Source of the DNA: SIG565 sp045650565
GTDB lineage: Bacteria; Bacillota; Clostridia; Oscillospirales; Acutalibacteraceae
Assembly (NCBI GenBank): GCA_045650565.1
Contig: JAZRRG010000042.1
Coordinates: 1 to 64,000, forward strand
Reading direction: 5' to 3'
DNA length: 64,000 nt
The notes under the pieces are model-generated. The model searched no databases. It was given only the letters and a program-made list of their open reading frames with translations, and was not told where the DNA came from. Numbering within the stretch: the stretch's first letter is position 1; each line of letters opens with the position of its first letter. Position numbers and translations under genes: made by a program. This document shows positions 39,485-48,654 of this stretch, piece after piece.

Positions 39485-41668
39485 ATGGCAATACTATTTA
39501 AAGACGGTTGTTTTAAGCTTGATACAAAAAACACCACATATAGCTTCAAGGTTGCAGATTATGGGTATGTTATGCACGAGTATTACGGAAAGACCATTTC
39601 CGATATTGATTTAGGTTACATAAACCCCATTGTAAAGCGCTCTTATGCCGCATCGGTTAAGGAAGACTGGTATATGTATTTCCGCATTTCCGATGTTGGA
39701 CAGGAATACTCAGCATACGGTATTGCCGATTTTCGTGCGACTGCACTAAGAATAAAACATGCCGATGGGTCGAGAGCCGCCGATTTGCGATATTTCTCAC
39801 ACGAAATAATCTCGGGCGCAATGGATATCCCGGGGCTTCCCCACGCCACCGAAAACGGCTATGACGGAATCGAGACGCTAAAACTTGTCTTAAAGGATGC
39901 CGCTACCGATGTTTTTGTTAATATCTATTATACTGTTTTTGAGCAAACAGATGTAATTGCTCGCTTTAATGAAATTGAAAATAAAACCGACAATTCGGTG
40001 TTCGTAGAAAAGGCGGCAAGTTTACAGCTTGATATGAATTCCGCCGATTATGATTTTATTCAGCTTTCGGGCGCATGGGCGAAGGAACGCCATATAAATA
40101 GAAATCCGTTGGCGACAGGTATGCAGGGCTTTACTGTGCGCCGTGGCACTTCGAGCCATCAGCATAGTCCGTTCTTTAGTGTTTGCGCTAAAAATGCCGA
40201 CGAAACAAATGGCGATGCATTCGGCTTCCACTTGGTATATAGCGGAAACCATAAAACCGAAATTGAGGTTGACCAGTACGGTACAGCCAGAATTTTAAGC
40301 GGAATTGGCGATGAGGGATTTTCGTGGGAGGTAAAAACAGGAGATAAGTTCACAACTCCGCAGGCACTTATGACCTACTCTTCGTCGGGTCTCGGACAAA
40401 TGTCACGCAATTTCCATAAATTTATAACCCGACACATTTTCCGCCCCAAGTGGAAAAACGTTCGCCGTCCCTTGCTTATAAATAACTGGGAGGCAACATA
40501 TTTTGATTTTAACTATGAAAAACTGGTTGCCTTGGCTGAATCGGCAGGCAAATTGGGCATTGAATTGCTGGTTATGGATGTCGGTTGGTTTGGCAAGCGT
40601 GAGGATGATACAACCTCTCTTGGCGACTGGGTGGTAAACACCGAAAAACTGCCGGGAGGCCTTAAAAGACTTGCCGAGGGCGTTAACGAGAAGGGACTCA
40701 AATTCGGTATATGGATGGAGCCCGAAATGATATCCGAGGACAGTGATTTATATCGTGCGCATCCCGACTGGGTGCTTTCAATTCCCGGTAGGGCAAAGAG
40801 TATAGGCAGAAATCAGTATATACTCGACCTTGTAAACGAGGATGCAAAGCAGTTCGTTTTAGATACCATTTGTTCGGTACTGGACAGCGCAAATATAGAG
40901 TATCTAAAATGGGATATGAACCGCTATTTAACCGAGGCATATTCTGCTACACTCGGCAAGGAAAATCAGGGTGAGGTATATCACCGCTATATGTTGGCGG
41001 TTTATGACATACTAAATACTGTTATAACCCGCTTCCCCAAACTGCTTATAGAGCATTGCTCGGGCGGTGGCGGAAGATTCGATACAGGTATGCTTTATTA
41101 CTCGCCGCAAATTTGGACAAGTGATGATACCGATGCTGCCGAACGTATTGAGATTCAGCGTGGAACCTCTCTCGGCTTCCCGATAACGAGTATGGGCAGT
41201 CATGTATCGGCAGTGCCTAACCATCAAACAGGCAGGGTAACACCGCTTGATACACGTGCAGAAGTGGCATATTCGGGCACCTTCGGGTATGAGTTGGATA
41301 TAAATGCCTTAACCGAGGAGGAACAAGCCGAGGTTAAACAGCAATGTGCATTTTATAAGGAAAATTATGAGCTCATTAACAAGGGTGAGTATTACCGCTT
41401 GGCGCATGAGCCGGGTGTATTCTCATCATGGTGTTTCGCAAGTGAGGACAAGAAGGAAATTCTGCTGTTCTGTGTTCAGCTTGAGGCAGGTGCTAATGAT
41501 GCTAACCGCTTTGTAAAAATTCCTGCTGCCGATAAAAATATGCGCTATGTTGAGGAAGAAACAAATCAAACATACTTTGGCGACACCTTAAATAACATAG
41601 GAATTTGCATTCCTTACGAATTTGGCGAAAGAGTAGCATTTAGCCGTCGCTTTAAGGCAGAAAAATAA
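39485..41668 (+). CDS. Alpha-galactosidase, GH36 family
   Basis: This 727-residue cytoplasmic enzyme (no signal peptide) has the GH36 N-terminal beta-supersandwich and a TIM barrel. Diagnostic motifs are NNWEATYFDFN, DVGWFGKRED, LGDWVVN, FGIWMEPEM, and YLKWDMNR with the nucleophile Asp. CSGGGGRFD then WTSDDTD carries the acid/base Asp. GH36 removes terminal alpha-1,6-galactose from melibiose or raffinose-family sugars, or alpha-galactosides generally. It has its own promoter after the ABC cluster, so it may process the imported sugar. Confidence 0.93.
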   Translation: MAILFKDGCFKLDTKNTTYSFKVADYGYVMHEYYGKTISDIDLGYINPIVKRSYAASVKEDWYMYFRISDVGQEYSAYGIADFRATALRIKHADGSRAADLRYFSHEIISGAMDIPGLPHATENGYDGIETLKLVLKDAATDVFVNIYYTVFEQTDVIARFNEIENKTDNSVFVEKAASLQLDMNSADYDFIQLSGAWAKERHINRNPLATGMQGFTVRRGTSSHQHSPFFSVCAKNADETNGDAFGFHLVYSGNHKTEIEVDQYGTARILSGIGDEGFSWEVKTGDKFTTPQALMTYSSSGLGQMSRNFHKFITRHIFRPKWKNVRRPLLINNWEATYFDFNYEKLVALAESAGKLGIELLVMDVGWFGKREDDTTSLGDWVVNTEKLPGGLKRLAEGVNEKGLKFGIWMEPEMISEDSDLYRAHPDWVLSIPGRAKSIGRNQYILDLVNEDAKQFVLDTICSVLDSANIEYLKWDMNRYLTEAYSATLGKENQGEVYHRYMLAVYDILNTVITRFPKLLIEHCSGGGGRFDTGMLYYSPQIWTSDDTDAAERIEIQRGTSLGFPITSMGSHVSAVPNHQTGRVTPLDTRAEVAYSGTFGYELDINALTEEEQAEVKQQCAFYKENYELINKGEYYRLAHEPGVFSSWCFASEDKKEILLFCVQLEAGANDANRFVKIPAADKNMRYVEEETNQTYFGDTLNNIGICIPYEFGERVAFSRRFKAEK

Positions 41669-41699
41669 GTAAACGAAGGATTATTTGTTTTTCAAATTC

Positions 41700-41728
41700 T
41701 TGACTTAACAAGAGCGACATGCTATAAT
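41700..41728 (+). promoter_or_regulatory. Promoter of the V-type ATPase operon
   Basis: TTGACT (41700-41705) and TATAAT (41723-41728) have a 17-base spacer. The start codon is about 108 bases past the expected transcription start, leaving a long leader. Confidence 0.8.
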
Positions 41729-41756
41729 ATTACAAAACCAAATAGCAATAATAATT

Positions 41757-41802
41757 AAGGGAACTAGCTGACTGTAGAGGACACGGTTCCCTTATGTTTT
41801 TT
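41757..41802 (+). promoter_or_regulatory. Leader hairpin with T-run upstream of the V-ATPase genes (possible riboswitch or attenuator)
   Basis: AAGGGAAC (41757-41764) and GTTCCCTT (41786-41793) pair perfectly around a 21-base loop, followed by ATGTTTTTT. The stem plus T-run looks like an attenuator in the 5' leader. The long, purine-rich loop (includes CTGTAGAGGACACG) is more structured than a plain terminator loop, so a small aptamer is possible. Identity is not established. Confidence 0.55.
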
Positions 41803-41843
41803 AGAGTAAATCATCAGATTAAATATAAAAAGGAGAAAGCATC

Positions 41844-42449
41844 ATGGAAATACAACTCCAGGAACTAATCGACCAAATTAAAAAGGAAGGTGTAGAGGCG
41901 GCTGAAGCCAAGGCGGAGGCAATACTTAAATCTGCACAAGAAAAGGCAGAGCAAATTATTTGTGATGCAAAAAATCAAGCCGAAAAAATCTTGCTTAACG
42001 CTAAAAATGAGAATGACCGAATGGTGAAGTCGGGCGAAGATGCTATTCGTCAGGCAGGTCGTAATTTGTTGATTTCTTTCAGGGAAAGCGTAACGAGAGA
42101 GCTAAAAAATATTATAGGTGAAAATGTATCGTCAGTATATTCATCCGAAGCGTTGGCACAAATTATCATTAACGTTGTTGAGGGTTGGGCTAAAAAAGGC
42201 GATGCTGAAGATATAGCGGTAATTTTAAATACCCAAGACCTAAAGAATATTCAGGAGGTCTTACTTGCCGCCCTAAAGGAAAAAATGCTAAAGGGAATAA
42301 TACTGAAGGCGAACGATAATTTTGATGGCGGCTTCCGTATTGCCGTCAAGGGCGGCGGCGCTTACTATGATTATTCGGCTGAAGCGGTTGTAGATATGCT
42401 TTCAAATTATCTTAGCCCCAAGGTTACCGAGCTTTTGAAAGAGGCGTAA
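41844..42449 (+). CDS. ntpE: V-type ATPase subunit E
   Basis: This 201-residue protein has a long charged N-terminal helix (residues 1-75, rich in Lys/Glu/Ala: EAAEAKAEAILKSAQEKAEQ) and a globular C-terminal domain, as in the peripheral-stalk subunit E of V/A-type ATPases. AAAAGGAG precedes the ATG. It is the first gene of the operon, immediately before a DUF2764 gene and subunits A and B. Confidence 0.88.
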   Translation: MEIQLQELIDQIKKEGVEAAEAKAEAILKSAQEKAEQIICDAKNQAEKILLNAKNENDRMVKSGEDAIRQAGRNLLISFRESVTRELKNIIGENVSSVYSSEALAQIIINVVEGWAKKGDAEDIAVILNTQDLKNIQEVLLAALKEKMLKGIILKANDNFDGGFRIAVKGGGAYYDYSAEAVVDMLSNYLSPKVTELLKEA

Positions 42450-42453
42450 GCGT

Positions 42454-43008
42454 ATGGCTGAATATTATTTAATATCGCAGTTACCATCATTGGACGGAAT
42501 AAACGAAAATGCTCCGCTTCCGATTACCGAAGAACGCTTTTTAGAGCTTTGCGAACGGTTTTTGGGGAAAAAAGCGCAACAGGACATAAGAAAACTCACG
42601 CTTTTCCCACCTAAAAGCAAGGAGGAGAGTAATTGCGGTTTTATTGATGAATGGAACGAGAGAGAACGTTTGTTGCGGTTTGCGCTCGGCAAGGCACGTG
42701 CCGAAAAAATGAAAAAAACCTTTGATACTGAAAACAAAATTTTGCCGGTTGAGTATATAAAGGTGGCTTCTTCGGCGGTAGAAATGGAAAATCCTATGGA
42801 GGCGGAGAAATTTCTAAACCGCTACCGGTTGGAGATTTTGGAAACACTCAGACCGATGGATAGCTTTTCCCAAGACTATATATTCTATTACGGAATTAAG
42901 TTAAAGCTTCTTTTAAGCATAAGGCAGTTTGATGTAAAAGCAGGAGAAGCGGCATACAAAAATATTTACAATTCCATTTTAAATGGAGATAGGTTGGAGG
43001 CAATATAA
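42454..43008 (+). CDS. DUF2764 protein, V-ATPase operon (subunit C-like position)
   Basis: This 184-residue protein starts MAEYYLISQLPSLDG, matching DUF2764. That family is found only in V-ATPase operons of the Chlamydia/spirochaete/Bacteroidetes type, where no ordinary subunit C is present, and it is regarded as a divergent subunit C. It overlaps the subunit A start by one base. No catalytic motif is expected; it probably links the rotor to the membrane part. Confidence 0.8.
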   Translation: MAEYYLISQLPSLDGINENAPLPITEERFLELCERFLGKKAQQDIRKLTLFPPKSKEESNCGFIDEWNERERLLRFALGKARAEKMKKTFDTENKILPVEYIKVASSAVEMENPMEAEKFLNRYRLEILETLRPMDSFSQDYIFYYGIKLKLLLSIRQFDVKAGEAAYKNIYNSILNGDRLEAI

Positions 43009-44777
43009 TGACCGAAAATAAAGGAAAGGTATTAAGCATAAACGGAAACCTGGTGTCTGTAGAGTTTGTCGGCAATGTTTCTATGAATGAGATATGCTAT
43101 GTTTTGGTGGGCGATACTGCTCTAAAAAGCGAGGTTATCCGCATAAGAGGAAATGTTGCGCAAATACAGGTATATGAAATGACCGAGGGTATCAAATGCG
43201 GAGATGTTGTAGAGTTTACGTCAGACATGCTGTCTGCCGAACTAGGCCCCGGCTTGCTCGGTCAAGTTTATGACGGACTTCAAAATCCACTTCACGTTTT
43301 AGCCGAACAGGCAGGTTGGTTTTTGGAACGTGGAAATTATGCGGATGGACTGGATTCCGAAAAGAAGTGGGAATTTACCCCTACTGCCAAGGTGGGAGAT
43401 GCTGTTCGTGCGGGTGAATATATAGGCACGGTTCCCGAAGGTCCGTTTACACATAAAATTTTAATCCCCTTTTATTTGCTTGGGAACTATACTGTAAAAT
43501 CTATTGTAGAAAAGGGAGAGTATACCGTTAAAGAAACAGTTGCGGTTGTGACAGATGAGCGTGGCAGAGAGATATCAATAGCAATGTCTTTCAAATGGCC
43601 CGTTAAACGTGCGGTAAAATGCTACAGCGAACGTTTAGCGCCCGTAGAGACGATGGAAACCAAGGTGCGCCTTATTGATTCCTTCTTCCCCGTAGCCAAG
43701 GGTGGCACCTATTGTACCCCCGGACCATTCGGTGCAGGTAAAACCGTATTGCAACACACCACATCGAAGTATGCCGATGTAGATATCGTTATTATCGCTG
43801 CTTGCGGTGAGCGTGCGGGTGAGGTTGTTGAAACCTTGACCGAGCTGCCCGAACTTACAGACCCAAGAACAGGTCGTTCGCTTATGGAACGCACCATAAT
43901 TATATGCAACACCTCCTCTATGCCAGTTGCGTCCCGTGAGGCGTCGGTTTACACCTCGGTTACACTTGCCGAATATTATCGACAAATGGGACTTCACGTT
44001 CTTCTTTTGGCGGACTCCACATCCCGTTGGGCACAGGCACTTCGTGAGATGTCGGGTAGACTTGAGGAAATCCCCGGTGAAGAGGCGTTCCCTGCATATT
44101 TGGAATCTTATATTGCGGCATTTTACGAAAGAGCAGGTTATGTTCGCCTGTCTGATGGTAGCACGGGCTCGGTTACTATAGGCGGTACCGTATCACCTGC
44201 GGGCGGTAACTTCGAGGAGCCCGTAACACAGGCGACATTAAAGGTTGTAGGCGCTTTCCACGGTCTTTCCCGTGAGCGCTCGGATGCAAGAAAATATCCC
44301 GCTATAGACCCGCTTATATCCTGGTCAAAATATAATAGCGTTATAGATGAAGAAAAATTAGAGTTTTGCAAAAATATTCTTCATCATGGCAGTGAAATTG
44401 ATTCGATGATGAAGGTTGTAGGTGAGGAGGGTACACCTCTTTCAGATTACATTACCTACTTAAAATCCGAAATGCTGGATGCGGTTTATCTGCAACAAAA
44501 CTCTTTTGATTTGGTTGAGGCAAACTGCTCAACAGCACGTCAACGCTATGTTACAAATAAATTAGTATATGTTTTGGGCAGTAATTATACTGTGCAAAAC
44601 AAGGATGATGCACGAAGCTTCTTTAACAGAATGCGCCAAAAGTTTATTGACTGGAACTATACCGAGTTTGAGAGCGATGAATTTAAAGCGGCTGAGAAGG
44701 AAATAGATGCTTTATACCGTAGGGGTGACGGCAAATTGTCCGCACTGGCTGAAAAACTATTGAAGGATGGTGAATAA
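43008..44777 (+). CDS. ntpA: V-type ATPase catalytic subunit A
   Basis: This 589-residue subunit has the P-loop GPFGAGKT (about residue 241), the non-homologous insert of A subunits (about 115-190), CGERAGEVVETLTE with the catalytic Glu, and SSMPVASREAS. It hydrolyses or makes ATP in the A3B3 head. The GAGEVVETL form of the Glu motif is typical of the bacterial subgroup that also carries DUF2764. Overlap with the previous stop suggests coupled translation. Confidence 0.95.
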   Translation: MTENKGKVLSINGNLVSVEFVGNVSMNEICYVLVGDTALKSEVIRIRGNVAQIQVYEMTEGIKCGDVVEFTSDMLSAELGPGLLGQVYDGLQNPLHVLAEQAGWFLERGNYADGLDSEKKWEFTPTAKVGDAVRAGEYIGTVPEGPFTHKILIPFYLLGNYTVKSIVEKGEYTVKETVAVVTDERGREISIAMSFKWPVKRAVKCYSERLAPVETMETKVRLIDSFFPVAKGGTYCTPGPFGAGKTVLQHTTSKYADVDIVIIAACGERAGEVVETLTELPELTDPRTGRSLMERTIIICNTSSMPVASREASVYTSVTLAEYYRQMGLHVLLLADSTSRWAQALREMSGRLEEIPGEEAFPAYLESYIAAFYERAGYVRLSDGSTGSVTIGGTVSPAGGNFEEPVTQATLKVVGAFHGLSRERSDARKYPAIDPLISWSKYNSVIDEEKLEFCKNILHHGSEIDSMMKVVGEEGTPLSDYITYLKSEMLDAVYLQQNSFDLVEANCSTARQRYVTNKLVYVLGSNYTVQNKDDARSFFNRMRQKFIDWNYTEFESDEFKAAEKEIDALYRRGDGKLSALAEKLLKDGE

Positions 44778-44779
44778 GG

Positions 44780-46075
44780 GTGAATAAAGTATATAACAAA
44801 ATAGAATCTATCACCGGTAACGTTATCACTGTCCGAGCAAATGGTGTTCAGTACAAGGAATTGGCACAAATAAGCACACGCTTTGGTAAATCTTTAGCCC
44901 AGGTTAACAAGATAGAGGGCGACATAGTATCGCTTCAGGTGTTTGCGGGCGGTCAAGGTGTTTCCACAGGCGATGAGGTACGCTTCTTAGGTCACGAAAT
45001 GCGAGTATCGTTTAGTGAAGATTTGTTAGGCCGTATATTCAACGGCTCGGGTGAGCCGAGAGATAAGGGACCCGCACTTGCGGAAAACATGAAGTCCATA
45101 GGCGGACCCTCCGTTAATCCTACCAAGCGTATTCTTGCTAACCGAATGATGAGAACCAATATTCCAATGATAGATATGTTCAACACCTTGGTGGTATCTC
45201 AAAAATTGCCGATTTTCTCGATTTCAGGTGAGCCGTACAACCAGCTTCTTGCCCGTATTGCAATGCAGGCCGAGGCCGATGTAATCGTTCTTGGCGGTAT
45301 GGGACTGAAATACGATGATTTTCTGTATTTTAAGGATGCGCTTTCCAAGGGCGGCGCTTTAAGCAAAACCGTTATGTTTATCCATACAGCGTCCGACCCT
45401 ACGGTTGAATGTATGATGATTCCCGATATGGTTTTGGCGGTAGCCGAGCAGTTCGCACTGCAAAACAAGGATGTATTGGTGCTGCTGACCGATATGACCA
45501 ACTTTGCCGATGCTATGAAGGAAATCGCCATTATTCAAGAACAGGTGCCGTCTAACCGCGGATATCCCGGTGACTTATATTCTCAGCTTGCTTCCCGTTA
45601 TGAAAAGGCGGTTGACTTTGCCGATTCCGGCTCGGTTACCGTTTTAGCGGTTACTACTATGCCGGGTGATGATGTAACCCATCCTGTTCCCGATAATACA
45701 GGATATATTACCGAGGGACAGTATTATCTTAAGGGAGGTCGCATAGAGCCGTTTGGTTCGCTCTCCCGTCTTAAGCAAAATGTAAACGGCAAAACACGAA
45801 AAGACCACAGGGCACTTATGGATGGAATGATACGCTTGTATTCTTCTTACAAGGAAACGCTTGAAAAGAAAAACATGGGCTTTTCTATGAGTCGCTGGGA
45901 TGAAAAATTGCTAAAATACGGTGAGCTTTTTGAAGATAAAATGATGTCACTGTCGGTTAATCTTTCGCTTGAAGAGGCGCTTGATTTAGGATGGGAAATT
46001 TTAGCAGACTGCTTTGAAAAGCAAGAAACCGGAATTAAGTCAGACCTTACTGATGAGTTTTGGCCTAAAGGGTAA
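44780..46075 (+). CDS. ntpB: V-type ATPase subunit B
   Basis: This 431-residue non-catalytic nucleotide-binding subunit starts at GTG 44780, two bases after subunit A. It lacks a Walker A but keeps the family segments NPTKRILANRMMRTNIPMID, SGEPYNQLLARIA, LLTDMTNFADAMKEIA and GYPGDLYSQLASRYEKA. It alternates with subunit A in the head. Confidence 0.94.
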   Translation: MNKVYNKIESITGNVITVRANGVQYKELAQISTRFGKSLAQVNKIEGDIVSLQVFAGGQGVSTGDEVRFLGHEMRVSFSEDLLGRIFNGSGEPRDKGPALAENMKSIGGPSVNPTKRILANRMMRTNIPMIDMFNTLVVSQKLPIFSISGEPYNQLLARIAMQAEADVIVLGGMGLKYDDFLYFKDALSKGGALSKTVMFIHTASDPTVECMMIPDMVLAVAEQFALQNKDVLVLLTDMTNFADAMKEIAIIQEQVPSNRGYPGDLYSQLASRYEKAVDFADSGSVTVLAVTTMPGDDVTHPVPDNTGYITEGQYYLKGGRIEPFGSLSRLKQNVNGKTRKDHRALMDGMIRLYSSYKETLEKKNMGFSMSRWDEKLLKYGELFEDKMMSLSVNLSLEEALDLGWEILADCFEKQETGIKSDLTDEFWPKG

Positions 46076-46089
46076 GGAGGACTGTAGTT

Positions 46090-46722
46090 TTGGCAAAAAT
46101 CAAACTAACTAAAAATGAGTTAAAGGTACAAAAGGACGCACTAAAAATGTACCGCAGATATTTGCCTACTCTGACACTGAAAAAGCAACAGCTCCAAACG
46201 GAAATTCGCACGATTGAAGCCAAGGCAAAGGCAGTAAGAAAAGAAAGAGAAAACCTTGAATTTGGGTTTAGAGATTGGATTGCTGTCTTTAGCCAAAGCG
46301 ATGCATTCCCTAAAGGTGTGATAACGGTTGACAATATTCGCAAAGGAAAGGGTAATATTGCGGGTGTTGATATACCCACCTTTGAGGGTGCGGATTTTAA
46401 AAGAGGCGATTATGACCTCTACGAAACACCTCTTTGGGTGGACATAGCCGCAAATCATATGGAAAAGGCAATGTCCCTTGATTTAGAGGCGGAAGTGTTG
46501 GATGAGCAGGTTAGACTGTTAGAGATAGAGCTACTTGCAACCTCTCAAAGAGTAAACCTGTTTGAAAAGGTTAAAATTCCCGAAACAGAGGAAAATATTA
46601 AAAAAATATCAATATATATGGCAGACCAACAGGTTAGTGCCGTAGTGCGTTCAAAAATATCAAAACGCAAAATAGCCCTTCGCAATGCGGTGGCTTCCGA
46701 AAAGGAGGTTTATGCATTATGA
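46090..46722 (+). CDS. ntpD: V-type ATPase subunit D (rotor shaft)
   Basis: This 210-residue protein forms the central coiled-coil shaft: KIKLTKNELKVQKDALKMY at the start and a helical C-terminus with RRIALRNAV-like sequence (ISKRKIALRNAVASEK). Translation starts at TTG 46090 after AGGAGG. The stop overlaps the subunit I start by four bases. Confidence 0.9.
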   Translation: MAKIKLTKNELKVQKDALKMYRRYLPTLTLKKQQLQTEIRTIEAKAKAVRKERENLEFGFRDWIAVFSQSDAFPKGVITVDNIRKGKGNIAGVDIPTFEGADFKRGDYDLYETPLWVDIAANHMEKAMSLDLEAEVLDEQVRLLEIELLATSQRVNLFEKVKIPETEENIKKISIYMADQQVSAVVRSKISKRKIALRNAVASEKEVYAL

Positions 46723-48641
46723 TTGTGCCTATGAAAAAGGTGTCCCTTTTTATAAAGGGAGATAAAAAACAGGAAACCCTCAAAAAACTTCGCAAATTAG
46801 GAATTGTTCATATTGAAATAACCGAGGGCGCAGGTGAAAAGCTTGTAGAATTAGGAGAGCAGATTGCTTTGCTCGAAAATGCGGCTTTCACAATAGGCAA
46901 AAAGAAAGATGCCGAGCAAAAAAGCATAACGTATAAAAAAGCTTTGTCTATTGCAACCGAAATTGCTGCCCTTGAGGAAGAAAAAAAGAAATGCCAAGCC
47001 GAAAGGATTGCGCTGAATTCCGAGCTTGACCGCCTAAAAAGCTGGGGTGATATTGACCCGAACAGTATAAGCGATTTGGCGGCAAGAGGGGTCGAGGTGT
47101 CCTTTTACGAGATGCCACGAAGTGAGTATGAGGCGTTGCCCGACAGCATTAAAACCGTAAAGCTTGAGCAGAGCAAAGCTTCACTCAAGTTTTTACTGCT
47201 CGAATCTGATTCGGTGCTCGATGGTAAGGTTGTTTCATCCTTGAACAGTTGCAGATTGGTACTGCCACAAGCATCCACCGAACAAATGAGGCAAAAAATT
47301 TCCGAAATCAGCGCTCGTATCGATGCGATAGATGAGCAAACGGCGTCATATATTTGTTATGCTGACAGTATTAGGGATGCAATAAAGTTGCTTGAAAAGG
47401 AAATCGAATTTGAAACCTATACTACGGGTATGGCAGATGAAAACCTGTCGGCTAACGGAAATAATGCGGTTTCGGTAGCTTATTTCAAGGGATATATCGA
47501 GCAAGAAAACCTTGATAGGTTAAAAATAAGCGCAAAGAAAAATTCTTGGGGACTTCTCATAGAGGAGCCGAGCGAAGAGGATAACGTTCCTACAAAGCTA
47601 AAAAACAATAGGTTTGTAAGTCTTATTTATCCCTTAACCGATTTTCTCGGCACCGTTCCCGGATATTTTGAGTATGACATTTCGGGCTGGTTTTTGGCGT
47701 TCATACTTATATTCTTCGGTATTATTTTCGGAGATGGAGGTTATGGACTGCTGATATCCTTAGTGGCGGCGATTCCTGTTATAAAATCGCTTATTAACAA
47801 AAAGAAAGCTTCCCCCTTGTTTTTACTTGTAGGACTCTTCGGGCTGTCAACTGTTTTTTGGGGAACGCTTACTTGCACTTGGTTTGGTCTTTCGCCCGAG
47901 CAGCTACCTGCGTGGCTGAAAAGCTTGTCCATACCGGTAATCTCAAATGTGTATGCGGATAAAATTTGGCAGTTACCTTGGACCGATAGCGGTGTGGGAC
48001 TCACAACGGCTCAAAATCTGCAAATATTCTGCTTTTCACTCGCCCTGATACAGCTTACGGTCGCTCACATAAAGGGTGCTGTGAGAAATAAGGGTAAGGT
48101 TAAAATGCTGGGGGACATCGGTTCCATATTACAGCTTTTAGGTATTTATTATTTGGTGCTGAGTTTGGTTGTTAACGCCCAGGTATTTAGCTTCGGGCTC
48201 GTAATCGGCGGTATTCCCGTAGGAACTCTCGCCATCGCCCTTATAGCCATCGGCTTTGTTTTAAGCTTTGTGTTTTCAAACTATGAAGGCAGTATAATAA
48301 AATCGATACTTTCAAGTCTTACAAATATCGTGTCGGTATTGCTCGGTGTTGTAAACGTGTTCTCGGACATTGTTTCGTATATACGCCTTTGGGCTGTAGG
48401 ACTCGCAGGTGCCGCAATATCTGCAACGGTAAACGAACTTGCAGGACCGTTACTTGGCAACTTCTTGTTTATGATACTGGCTATTGTTTTGTTGGTGTTC
48501 GGTCACGGACTGAATATGATATTAAATGTTTTGTCGGTTATCGTTCACGGAATCAGACTTAACACCTTAGAATTCTCCTCGCATTTAGATATGTCGTGGA
48601 GTGGGCATAAATTCAAACCATTTAAAGAACAAATTGATTAA
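46719..48641 (+). CDS. ntpI: V-type ATPase subunit I (a subunit, ion channel)
   Basis: This 640-residue subunit has a soluble N-terminal half with a coiled coil (about 70-110 and 190-230) that binds the stalk, and a C-terminal half with about eight membrane spans (from about 320). FGIIFGDGGYGLL, DIVSYIRLWAVGLAGAAIS with the essential Arg, FGHGLNMILNVLSVIVHGIRLNTLEF and the final HKFKPF are diagnostic. It provides the ion half-channels facing the K ring. Confidence 0.94.
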   Translation: MIVPMKKVSLFIKGDKKQETLKKLRKLGIVHIEITEGAGEKLVELGEQIALLENAAFTIGKKKDAEQKSITYKKALSIATEIAALEEEKKKCQAERIALNSELDRLKSWGDIDPNSISDLAARGVEVSFYEMPRSEYEALPDSIKTVKLEQSKASLKFLLLESDSVLDGKVVSSLNSCRLVLPQASTEQMRQKISEISARIDAIDEQTASYICYADSIRDAIKLLEKEIEFETYTTGMADENLSANGNNAVSVAYFKGYIEQENLDRLKISAKKNSWGLLIEEPSEEDNVPTKLKNNRFVSLIYPLTDFLGTVPGYFEYDISGWFLAFILIFFGIIFGDGGYGLLISLVAAIPVIKSLINKKKASPLFLLVGLFGLSTVFWGTLTCTWFGLSPEQLPAWLKSLSIPVISNVYADKIWQLPWTDSGVGLTTAQNLQIFCFSLALIQLTVAHIKGAVRNKGKVKMLGDIGSILQLLGIYYLVLSLVVNAQVFSFGLVIGGIPVGTLAIALIAIGFVLSFVFSNYEGSIIKSILSSLTNIVSVLLGVVNVFSDIVSYIRLWAVGLAGAAISATVNELAGPLLGNFLFMILAIVLLVFGHGLNMILNVLSVIVHGIRLNTLEFSSHLDMSWSGHKFKPFKEQID

Positions 48642-48654
48642 AAGGAGAATTATT

